This document shows positions 1 through 6,167 of a stretch of DNA of 6,253 bases, in pieces. Origin of the DNA: Clostridiales bacterium (GTDB lineage: Bacteria > Bacillota > Clostridia > Tissierellales > Sedimentibacteraceae). The stretch lies in the NCBI GenBank assembly GCA_003487955.1, contig DNNJ01000239.1:1-6253 (forward strand), written 5' to 3'. Positions within the stretch are counted from its first letter, which is position 1; every line of letters begins with the position of its first letter. The notes beneath the pieces were generated by a model. That model had not been told where the DNA came from and searched no databases. It saw only the letters and a list, made by a program, of their open reading frames with translations. Both the position numbers and the translations under genes were made by a program.

Positions 1-62
1 TCTCCTCAATCGAATGTTTATTCATATATTTGTATGATTTAATTATTATTGGAATTCACTAG
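1..62. other. Host flank left of the insertion sequence
   Basis: This short AT-rich stretch lies outside the left inverted repeat of the insertion sequence. I see no open reading frame in it. It contains TATATTTG, described separately as a possible -7 promoter box. It is probably the original upstream neighbour of the DNA now found from base 1368 onward, because the insertion sequence lies between them, but no target-site duplication confirms this. Confidence 0.5.
25..32 (+). promoter_or_regulatory. Possible Bacteroidetes -7 promoter box (TATATTTG)
   Basis: TATATTTG fits the Bacteroidetes -7 consensus TAnnTTTG exactly and points rightward, toward the insertion sequence and, beyond it, the 942-aa enzyme gene. 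A matching -33 TTTG would lie about 20 bases upstream. Bases 1-8 show none, and anything farther is outside the window, so half of the promoter is unverified. In AT-rich DNA an isolated match can occur by chance. Confidence 0.22.
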
Positions 63-76
63 TGTCCCATTAAAAT
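63..76 (+). repeat. Left terminal inverted repeat of the IS
   Basis: The sequence TGTCCCATTAAAAT matches the reverse complement of 1354-1367 over 14 of 14 bases, and identity ends immediately inside. It lies 10 bases beyond the transposase stop codon, so this is the transposase-distal end. The first half also pairs with 77-82 to form a small hairpin. Confidence 0.85.
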
Positions 77-82
77 TGGGAC
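64..82 (-). terminator. Hairpin just past the transposase stop, possible transcription barrier
   Basis: GTCCCA (64-69) and TGGGAC (77-82) form a GC-rich 6-bp stem with a 7-base loop, placed 4 bases beyond the transposase stop codon on the minus strand. No U-tract follows on that strand, so it is not a typical intrinsic terminator. It may slow read-through, or it may simply be part of the transposase-binding end. The right end of the element has no equivalent inner arm. Confidence 0.3.
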
Positions 83-86
83 GTTA

Positions 87-1250
87 TTAATAATCAAATA
101 AACCTGGTCCATTAGGTCCAAATCGTTCTTTGTCATTTTGAAATTTAGTTTTGTCAAAAAGGTCTCTAAGATGAGTTTTATCAGTCAATGAGATGCTTAA
201 TATCTGAAGAATCTCGTACGTGCTCCTGTCAAGTTTCATATCGTGTTGAACGATTGCCACAAGGCAGTAGGCGCATATTGCAGTATAGATTTGAATTCGG
301 ACTGCGTTCTCAGTTGTACCCCAGAACTTCTTGATTTTAAGATGCTGCTTCAGCCATTTGAAGAAAAGTTCTATTTGCCATCTATTTTTGTAAAGTTCGG
401 CAACTAGATGTGAAGAGATGTGCATTGCATTTGTCAGGAATACAAATTCACGTTTCTGCTCTTCATCCCAATATCTTACCAGGCGAAGAGGCTCAGGGTA
501 GTATTGCTTTGGATAAAAACCCGTTAACTCAATTGTTCCATCCGAAAGCACGTTCTTTGGCAACCTTCGCTTCCATTTGATGGTCTTGTACTGCAGGTTC
601 TTCTTTGCACGAACAACGAAGTAAGCTCCAATCTGGTGAATCCTGTACAACATCTTAAAGTTGTTGTAGGCACGGTCAAATATGTAATAAGATCCGGGCT
701 CATAAGGAATTTCCTTCATCGCTTTTGAATCGTGTACTGCGGCATCGGTGATGTGAAAGAATGCAGGTATCTGTGTTTCCAGATCATACAGGGTGTGTAC
801 TTTGATACCACCTTTAGTCCTGCGGAACTTTGCCCACCAGAAAACAGCCAGACACAAATCAATGGTTGTCGAATCAAAAGCGAATACGCTTCCATCGAGT
901 TTGAAGATGTCTATAACACGCTTCTTCCTTGCCTCGTTTACAAGGTGATAGGCATATTCTTCAAAGATGAGATAGTCCCTGTCTTGATTGGCTCTAGCCA
1001 GGGATGATCTTGAAACACTTCTGCCCATTCCTAAATGATAGCATTTGGAATTATGAGCCTCAAGAGCGATAATCAAATCTCTCAGACTTTCTCGATTAGA
1101 CAATTGCCCAAACATCAATGCGAGGAGCTGATTCCAACAAGTGAGATGCTTCACATATTTGTCGCCATCATACTTTCGAACGATGTAATTGAATTTATTC
1201 CTATCTAAGAAAGCGACCAGCTGAGAGAACACGAATTTATCTTTATGCAT
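87..1250 (-). CDS. IS4-family transposase with N-terminal DUF4372 domain
   Basis: This DDE transposase would cut and rejoin the ends of its own insertion sequence. Residues 1-70 or so, beginning MHKDKFVFSQLVAFLDR, match the DUF4372 N-terminal domain, which is probably involved in DNA binding. The catalytic RNase-H-like core follows: first Asp D126 in FAFDSTTIDL, second Asp D192 in IFDRAYNNF, and the IS4 Y-(2)-R-(3)-E-(6)-K signature at Y287, R290, E294 and K301. The region between D192 and E294 is the usual beta-strand insertion of this family. The frame is open and uninterrupted at 387 aa, near the length I recall for this group, so the enzyme may be active. I chose ATG at 1248-1250 rather than the in-frame TTG at 1287-1289. 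The ATG gives the N-terminus conserved in the family and has GAAGGG six bases upstream; the extra 13 residues look like untranslated leader. By eye it is somewhat more GC-rich than the two host genes, as expected for mobile DNA. Confidence 0.92.
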   Translation of the reverse strand: MHKDKFVFSQLVAFLDRNKFNYIVRKYDGDKYVKHLTCWNQLLALMFGQLSNRESLRDLIIALEAHNSKCYHLGMGRSVSRSSLARANQDRDYLIFEEYAYHLVNEARKKRVIDIFKLDGSVFAFDSTTIDLCLAVFWWAKFRRTKGGIKVHTLYDLETQIPAFFHITDAAVHDSKAMKEIPYEPGSYYIFDRAYNNFKMLYRIHQIGAYFVVRAKKNLQYKTIKWKRRLPKNVLSDGTIELTGFYPKQYYPEPLRLVRYWDEEQKREFVFLTNAMHISSHLVAELYKNRWQIELFFKWLKQHLKIKKFWGTTENAVRIQIYTAICAYCLVAIVQHDMKLDRSTYEILQILSISLTDKTHLRDLFDKTKFQNDKERFGPNGPGLFDY

Positions 1251-1256
1251 TTGCAA

Positions 1257-1262
1257 CCCTTC
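1257..1262 (-). promoter_or_regulatory. Ribosome binding site supporting the transposase ATG start
   Basis: On the minus strand GAAGGG lies six bases before ATG (1248-1250). This supports translation from that ATG instead of the upstream TTG at 1287-1289. It is the only convincing purine-rich ribosome site in the window; the two host genes have none. Confidence 0.45.
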
Positions 1263-1353
1263 ATTAGGATCGCAAAGATGAGAATTCAAATCCGTTTAAT
1301 CGGAAATCGTCTTCAACTAACTAAATTTCAAATATTTCAAAGAACTATTTTAG

Positions 1354-1367
1354 ATTTTAATGGGACA
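1354..1367 (-). repeat. Right terminal inverted repeat of the IS
   Basis: ATTTTAATGGGACA is the exact reverse complement of the left end at 63-76. It lies about 100 bases upstream of the transposase start. The stretch between repeat and start holds two TTTG tetramers on the transposase strand (1338-1341 and 1329-1332) that could serve as a -33 element, but I see no good -7 box for them. Confidence 0.85.
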
Positions 1368-1436
1368 GCAATGATATCAACTATAAAAGTCACTCTGAGA
1401 ATAATTTTTACTGAATAATATTTTAAAACAATACAT
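1368..1436. other. AT-rich leader between the IS and the 942-aa enzyme gene
   Basis: These 69 bases separate the insertion sequence from the next start codon. They are AT-rich and end in an A-rich leader without a Shine-Dalgarno sequence, typical of Bacteroidetes genes. I find no TTTG/TAnnTTTG promoter pair here. The native promoter may be weak, may diverge from consensus, or may have been left on the far side of the insertion sequence. Confidence 0.4.
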
Positions 1437-4265
1437 ATGAAATCTCTTCATTTTTTCTTACTTATCTTTTTTGTTTCAAATACTTTGTGTTTTGCCCAGC
1501 TTAATTACCCTCTATTCAAACAAGCAGAGGAAACGGCGGTTAATGACTGGCTTCTTTCTCAAACTGATATGCCTACAAAATTATATAAAACAGAACGAAA
1601 CGAATTGGTTTTTGCAAACGGGTTAGTTAGTCGCACATTTACAATTGAACCAAACTGCGCAACAATTGGTTTAGAGCATTTACAAACCAACGAGTCATTT
1701 TTACGTTCAGTACGACCCGAAGCAGAAATTGAAATTAATGGCATTACATTTGAGGTGGGAGGAATAAATGGACAACCTATTCACAATTATTTACTTCCGA
1801 AGTGGATGGAAAATATGAAAGTAAATCCGGCTGCTTTTAAATTGGTGGATTACAGAGTTGAAAATACGAAAGAACGTTTCCCCTGGAAAAAAAAGAAAGA
1901 ATGGATGCCTCGTGATTTACCTTGGCCAGCTCCAGGTAAAGAGTTAATATTCAGATATAAATTAGGTTCTGAGTCTATCAATTTCTTGATTGATCAGAAT
2001 ACTTCTGATGCCGGAAGAAAGGTTCTATTTGATGATACATTTGCAAATCTTAATAAAAATTGGAAACGGATTGAATCCAACAAAGGCGACCGTAATTCTT
2101 TTATGAATGAAGGAAAAGCAGGTGAAATATTTGCATTGTCCAACACTTCTGTTTATGCTGAACTCCCCATTATGCAAGGGACTAGAGTTTTATTAGCAAA
2201 AATTGACCCAGGCACGGATAAAAGCAACAGTTGGGGGCCGGGACTCGGTTTAGTTTTTAAAGATAAAGTCATCAAAGTGAATTTGCGTCCCGGTGACAAC
2301 GAATTTGGTTTTTTTAATGGTCAAAAAGAAGAGTGTATTCGTGGGATGAAGCCTGATGAAGCCGTATGGCTCAGGATGGAAAGTAAAGACAATAAAGTTG
2401 TAGCTTTTTATTCTTACAACAAAAAAGAATGGGTGAAAGTTGGCGAAGTCACAGTCAATGAATTAGTTCCCCAAGTGGTTCGAATTGGTAAAATGGATGG
2501 TGAGGGAAAAAGCAGTGATCACGGTACTGAAGGTGAGTATGGACGCTCTCGTATTGAAGTTTTTCAAATGCTTGGCGAAGTATCACAGACTTTTATCAGC
2601 GCTGATATAAAAAAATACAGATATCTTGAAGATATTGTCGTTAACGTCCACTATGAGTTGTATGATGGACTCCCGATATTTAGTAAATGGATTACAGTTG
2701 AAAACAACTCAAGCCAAGCTATCACGATTAATTCATTTAAAAGTGAAATACTGGCAGTAACCGAGCCAGAAAGTATTGTTGATCCGGTTAAAAAATGGAT
2801 ATTACCTAACATAACTGTTGAAACAGATTATAATTTCGGGGGAATGTCATCAGAAAATATTCTAAATTCAAGTATTGCTTGGAAAGATGATCCACTTTAT
2901 CTAACCCAAGTGAATTACGAAAGAAAAACTCCTTGTCTGTTGGAAGTGTACCCTAAATATGGTCCTGAACAAACAATAAAACCGAACAATGTTTTCAGTT
3001 CATATCGAGTTTGGGAACTTTTACACGATAGTTGGGATCGAGAACGTAAAGGATTGGAGCAACGCCGAATGATGCGTGCCTTGGCTCCATGGGTCACCGA
3101 AAATCCTATATTAATGCATGTTCGAAGCTCAGATGATGAATCAGTAAAAAAAGCAATTGATCAATGTGTCGAAGTTGGTTTCGAAATGGTTATAATGACA
3201 TTCGGGAGTGGTTTTAACGCGGAAGACAATAGCACTAAAAATTTTGAAAGAATGAAAGTACTGGCCGAATATGCTCACTCTAAAGGGATAGCATTGGGCG
3301 GATATTCGCTCCTAGCAAGCCGAAGTATCAATGCAGAAAACAACGTAGTGATGCCGGAAGGTATGACACCCCGATTTGGGAATTCGCCATGTTTGGAAAG
3401 TGAATGGGGAAAAGACTATTTTGATAAGCTTTACCAACTTTATGAAAAAACTAATCTGGATATTCTGGAACATGATGGCTCTTATCCAGGTGACGTATGT
3501 GCATCGACTGTGCATCCTGGACACATAGGATTAGAAGACTCACAATGGAATCAATACAGACGGATCTCTGAGTTTTATCAATGGTGTCGCTCAAAAGGCA
3601 TATACTTGAATGTTCCCGATTATTACTTTCTGGTAGGCAGTAACAAAACCGGTATGGGTTACAGAGAGACTAATTGGTCTTTACCTCGTGAACAGCAAGA
3701 AATAATTGAGCGTCAAAATATTTATGACGGAACGTGGACCAAAACCCCGTCAATGGGATGGATGTTCGTCCCTCTGGTACAGTACCATGGTGGTGGTGCA
3801 GCTGCTACGATTGAACCGCTTAAAGAACACTTGCCTCATTATGGGCAACGATTGGCTAATCTTTTTGGTGCGGGAGTTCAGGCTTGTTATCGCGGCCCCC
3901 AACTTTATGATGCACCTGAAACCAAAGAGTTAGTAAAAAAATGGGTAAATTTTTATAAAAAACACAGAGAAGTTCTTGATGGTGATATTATTCATCTTCG
4001 ACGACCTGACGGACGTGATTGGGATGGTATACTACATGTAAATCCAAAGAGTAAAGAAAAAGGACTTCTCATGTTATATAATCCTCTTGAAAAGTCTATC
4101 ACACGTGAGATAAAAATTCCTGTTTATTATACCGGACTGCATAAAAGTATAATATTGGAAGATAAAGTCGGAAACACACAAAATCTTATTGTAAATCGTA
4201 ATTACGAAATCACTATTAAGGTTACTATACCTGAAAAAGGATATAACTTTTTTGTGCTTAAATAA
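1437..4265 (+). CDS. Secreted multidomain glycoside hydrolase, alpha-galactosidase (GH36/GH27)-like
   Basis: This probably cleaves a glycan outside the cytoplasm; the bond is not determined. The N-terminus has a Sec signal peptide: K2, a hydrophobic run at about 5-19, and likely cleavage after A20 (CFA|Q). C18 lacks a lipobox, so it is not an obvious lipoprotein. Residues 55-190 resemble the N-terminal beta-sandwich of GH36-like enzymes (NGLVSRTFTIEP). Residues 196-380 look like an inserted concanavalin/LamG-type sandwich (LFDDTFANLNKNWKRI). Residues 383-545 return to the first sandwich (VHYELYDGLPIFSKWITVEN). A TIM-barrel-like region spans about 553-850, with LDILEHDGSYPGD at 674-686 as the likely nucleophile strand (D675 or D680). 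A C-terminal sandwich follows (about 860-942, GLLMLYNPLEKSITREIKIP). There is no T9SS C-terminal sorting domain. The start is ATG with an A-rich leader, and it places the signal peptide correctly. A GH109-type gene follows on the same strand after 225 bases. The fold assignment is by pattern recognition. It could belong to an unclassified glycosidase family, so I give no symbol. Confidence 0.72.
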   Translation: MKSLHFFLLIFFVSNTLCFAQLNYPLFKQAEETAVNDWLLSQTDMPTKLYKTERNELVFANGLVSRTFTIEPNCATIGLEHLQTNESFLRSVRPEAEIEINGITFEVGGINGQPIHNYLLPKWMENMKVNPAAFKLVDYRVENTKERFPWKKKKEWMPRDLPWPAPGKELIFRYKLGSESINFLIDQNTSDAGRKVLFDDTFANLNKNWKRIESNKGDRNSFMNEGKAGEIFALSNTSVYAELPIMQGTRVLLAKIDPGTDKSNSWGPGLGLVFKDKVIKVNLRPGDNEFGFFNGQKEECIRGMKPDEAVWLRMESKDNKVVAFYSYNKKEWVKVGEVTVNELVPQVVRIGKMDGEGKSSDHGTEGEYGRSRIEVFQMLGEVSQTFISADIKKYRYLEDIVVNVHYELYDGLPIFSKWITVENNSSQAITINSFKSEILAVTEPESIVDPVKKWILPNITVETDYNFGGMSSENILNSSIAWKDDPLYLTQVNYERKTPCLLEVYPKYGPEQTIKPNNVFSSYRVWELLHDSWDRERKGLEQRRMMRALAPWVTENPILMHVRSSDDESVKKAIDQCVEVGFEMVIMTFGSGFNAEDNSTKNFERMKVLAEYAHSKGIALGGYSLLASRSINAENNVVMPEGMTPRFGNSPCLESEWGKDYFDKLYQLYEKTNLDILEHDGSYPGDVCASTVHPGHIGLEDSQWNQYRRISEFYQWCRSKGIYLNVPDYYFLVGSNKTGMGYRETNWSLPREQQEIIERQNIYDGTWTKTPSMGWMFVPLVQYHGGGAAATIEPLKEHLPHYGQRLANLFGAGVQACYRGPQLYDAPETKELVKKWVNFYKKHREVLDGDIIHLRRPDGRDWDGILHVNPKSKEKGLLMLYNPLEKSITREIKIPVYYTGLHKSIILEDKVGNTQNLIVNRNYEITIKVTIPEKGYNFFVLK

Positions 4266-4267
4266 TC

Positions 4268-4283
4268 ATCTCAGAAATGAGAT
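4268..4283 (+). terminator. Weak terminator-like hairpin after the 942-aa enzyme gene
   Basis: ATCTCA-GAAA-TGAGAT forms a perfect 6-bp stem closed by a GAAA tetraloop, starting three bases after the stop codon and followed by TTATT. The position and tetraloop suit a 3' end structure. The stem is short with only two G-C pairs and the T-tract is poor, so termination would be partial at best. It might instead stabilise the 3' end of the message. Confidence 0.35.
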
Positions 4284-4464
4284 TTATTCATCAAATACAC
4301 AGCTAAATGACCCCTTTATGATTCGTAAGGTTTACAAGAATTTTAAAAGACCTGCGTACAAAAAAGTATGGTGCCAAAGAAAAATAAAATGAAGAATAAA
4401 AACATTTTTTTTTCGAGAAATACTTAATAATATAGCGTAGAGTTGTACATGGATACAATAAATC

Positions 4465-4482
4465 ATTTTAAAATTTTAAAAT
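4465..4482. repeat. 18-bp AT-only perfect palindrome before the GH109-type gene
   Basis: ATTTTAAAATTTTAAAAT equals its own reverse complement and contains TTTTAAAA twice. It ends eight bases before the start codon. It could be an easily melted leader or a regulator site, but the composition is so simple that chance is a real explanation. Confidence 0.3.
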
Positions 4483-4490
4483 AAATTACT

Positions 4491-5897
4491 ATGGCAATTA
4501 ACAGAAGACAATTTTTAAGAACATCTTTAGCAGGGAGTGCTATGATATTCGGTAGCAAGTTAGATGGGATGAATCCTATAGATTCACAACAAGGGAAAAT
4601 AAATATCTTCGATGAGCAAAATCCGCCAGCTAAAGGTAAATCAGTCTTGGGGCTACGTTGCAATCCAATACCAAAAGTGAGAATAGGAGTAGTAGGATTA
4701 GGCCGTGGAGGTGGTGCAGTAGACAGGCTCAGCAAAATTGAAGGTACAGAAATAGTTGCGTTATGTGATCTGAATCCGGAACGAATCAAGAACAGTCAGA
4801 AGACACTACAAAATAATAAACGGAAAGAAGCAGCAACTTACACAAAGGATGAAGATTGGAAAAGAATGTGCGAACGTGATGACATTGATCTAATCTATAA
4901 TGCTACCCCTTGGGAACTACATGTTCCAATTGCACTCTACGCGATGGATCATGGTAAACATGTTGTGATCGAAGTTCCAGCTGCATTGACCGTGAAAGAT
5001 TGTTGGGCTTTAGTAGACAAAGCAGAAGAGAGACAGTTACATTGTATGATGCTCGAAAATTGTTGTTATGATTTTTTTGAATTAGCAACCCTTAATATGG
5101 CACGAATGGGATTGTTAGGAGAAATTATTCATACGGAAGGAGCTTATATTCATGATTTACGTGAAGCTAAATTTAATGGTTATTACAAACACTGGCGATT
5201 GGAATATAGTAAATATCATACTGGAAATCCATACCCAACTCACGGTTTAGGACCTATTGCTCAAATAATGGGAATAAATCAAGGTGATCGTATGGAGTAC
5301 TTATCTTCAGTTTCAACCAATCAATTTGGACTTGTACTTTGGGCAAAAGAGAATTTAAAAGATGATGAGCGCATGACATTATCTGAACGATATATGTTAG
5401 GAGATATGAATACCACTATCGTACATACTGCTATGGGGAAAAGTATAATGATACAACACGATACAACTTCTCCTCGTCCTTATTCTAGAATTCATCTAGT
5501 TCAAGGAACAAAAGGAATGGCCCTGAAATACCCAGATGAAAAAGTTGCAATTCAGCCTGAAACACATTCATTCCTAGAAGAAGGGAAACAACAGGAGATA
5601 TTAGCTCAATATGAGCATCCATTAAGCAAATTTATAGGTGAACGGGCAAAACAAGTAGGTGGTCATGGGGGTATGGATTTCATTATGGACTGGCGGCTTA
5701 TCTATTGTTTACAAAAAGGATACCCATTAGATCAAAGTGTATATGACGCAGCGGCATGGTCTTCTTTAGTTGAATTGACAGAACGTTCAGTATTGAACAA
5801 AAGTTGTTCAGTAGCAATTCCCGATTTTACACGGGGAGCTTGGAGGAATTATAAACCCTGGCCAATAATTGATATGGATAAGGTGTTGCATGGTTAG
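4491..5897 (+). CDS. GH109-type Gfo/Idh/MocA protein, putative alpha-N-acetylgalactosaminidase, Tat-exported
   Basis: GH109 enzymes use a tightly bound NAD to oxidise the sugar transiently, eliminate the glycosidic bond and reduce again; characterised members release alpha-linked GalNAc. The N-terminus has a twin-arginine signal (NRRQFLR, residues 4-10, then a short hydrophobic stretch), fitting export of a folded, NAD-loaded protein to the periplasm. A linker runs to about 62. The Rossmann domain carries G69-L-G71-R72-G73 and D93 at the end of strand 2, then ATPWELH (138-144) and E161-V-P. The C-terminal alpha/beta domain has LENCCY (188-193), HDLRE (221-225), YPTHGLGP (248-255, H251 the likely catalytic-site histidine), SPRPYS (327-332) and GHGGMDF (391-397). 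All these blocks occur in order in GH109 proteins. The 468-aa length is normal for the family and the frame is intact. ATG is the only start that keeps the Tat motif at the N-terminus. The upstream co-directional gene is a secreted glycosidase. An ordinary sugar dehydrogenase of the same fold is the main alternative; the GH109 blocks argue against it, but substrate is unproven. Confidence 0.85.
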   Translation: MAINRRQFLRTSLAGSAMIFGSKLDGMNPIDSQQGKINIFDEQNPPAKGKSVLGLRCNPIPKVRIGVVGLGRGGGAVDRLSKIEGTEIVALCDLNPERIKNSQKTLQNNKRKEAATYTKDEDWKRMCERDDIDLIYNATPWELHVPIALYAMDHGKHVVIEVPAALTVKDCWALVDKAEERQLHCMMLENCCYDFFELATLNMARMGLLGEIIHTEGAYIHDLREAKFNGYYKHWRLEYSKYHTGNPYPTHGLGPIAQIMGINQGDRMEYLSSVSTNQFGLVLWAKENLKDDERMTLSERYMLGDMNTTIVHTAMGKSIMIQHDTTSPRPYSRIHLVQGTKGMALKYPDEKVAIQPETHSFLEEGKQQEILAQYEHPLSKFIGERAKQVGGHGGMDFIMDWRLIYCLQKGYPLDQSVYDAAAWSSLVELTERSVLNKSCSVAIPDFTRGAWRNYKPWPIIDMDKVLHG

Positions 5898-6031
5898 TCA
5901 GAATTTATGAAATGAGTAAATAAGTAAATTACTATATTGATACACCGATTTTGATTCGATTACTGATAAGAATAATTTTATGTAAAATAAAAAAAGAAAC
6001 TATAGTATCCTGTTAAAATCCTACACACCAT

Positions 6032-6047
6032 GTATATGGCCATATAC
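6032..6047. promoter_or_regulatory. 16-bp perfect palindrome, possible operator
   Basis: GTATATGGCCATATAC is identical to its reverse complement over all 16 bases and stops there. Half of the inner motif, CCATATA, recurs at 6076-6082. The symmetry and length fit a site for a dimeric regulator. As RNA it would give a 6-bp stem with a GGCC loop and no T-tract, so it is not a terminator. No regulator gene is visible to pair with it. Confidence 0.35.
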
Positions 6048-6114
6048 TAATAAATAAGATTGACATTACTTGATACCATATATTGATAAACGGCAAATTA
6101 CATTTTGATTGGTT

Positions 6115-6159
6115 AGACATTGTTGAATTAATGTCTCATCAAAGAATGTCTTGTCAAAT
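6115..6159. repeat. AATGTCT motif cluster: inverted pair plus 15-bp tandem repeat
   Basis: AGACATT (6115-6121) and AATGTCT (6130-6136) form a perfect 7-bp inverted repeat with an 8-base spacer. The second arm then begins a 15-bp unit (6130-6144) repeated directly at 6145-6159 with 12 of 15 bases identical. A near copy, TGACATT, lies at 6061-6067. Regular spacing of a short motif in both orientations is what a regulator binding array looks like. Confidence 0.35.
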
Positions 6160-6167
6160 GCAGAAAC

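Larger units (their letters stand above)
63..1367 (-). mobile_element. IS4-family (DUF4372-type) insertion sequence, 1305 bp
   Basis: The element is bounded by perfect 14-bp terminal inverted repeats (TGTCCCATTAAAAT at 63-76 and its reverse complement at 1354-1367). It carries a single intact transposase gene on the minus strand that fills nearly all of it. Size, one-gene layout and the transposase Y-R-E-K signature fit IS4-family elements common in Bacteroidetes. The flanks just outside the repeats (TTCACTAG on the left, GCAATGAT on the right) do not match, so no target duplication is visible. The true tips could differ by a base or two, or one flank may have been rearranged after insertion. 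The element inserts upstream of, and reads away from, the 942-aa enzyme gene. I cannot assign a named IS without a database. Confidence 0.85.
4266..4490. other. Intergenic region between the two enzyme genes
   Basis: These 225 bases are non-coding and strongly AT-rich. They contain a small hairpin just after the first gene, a run of nine T (4405-4413) with no stem before it, and an 18-bp AT palindrome next to the second start codon. I see no TTTG/TAnnTTTG promoter pair. The gap is long for tightly coupled genes, so the second gene may have its own promoter or be read from the first through the weak hairpin. Confidence 0.5.

Noticed and set aside
732..1007. 91-aa plus-strand open frame inside the transposase gene
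   Set aside because: It is fully antisense to a well-supported transposase with conserved catalytic motifs, has no recognisable domain and no ribosome site.
1251..1289. TTG start giving a 13-residue longer transposase
   Set aside because: The extension is not part of the family N-terminus as I know it, while ATG at 1250 has GAAGGG six bases upstream.
1887..1894. Run of eight A inside the 942-aa gene, as a possible frameshift or slippage site
   Set aside because: It encodes part of a lysine cluster and the frame stays open for more than 2 kb afterwards, so nothing suggests a break or programmed shift.
3706..3933. 75-aa open frame overlapping the TIM-barrel coding region
   Set aside because: It is an out-of-frame shadow of the large enzyme gene without family features.
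4405..4413. Run of nine T as an intrinsic terminator tail
   Set aside because: No stem-loop precedes it on the plus strand.
4390..4428. 12-codon frame MKNKNIFFSRNT as a leader peptide or gene remnant
   Set aside because: Too short, no ribosome site, and its composition follows from the A- and T-runs; no attenuator structure goes with it.
4463..4789. 108-aa minus-strand open frame overlapping the start of the GH109-type gene
   Set aside because: It is antisense to the Tat signal and Rossmann motif of a strongly supported gene and shows no domain of its own.
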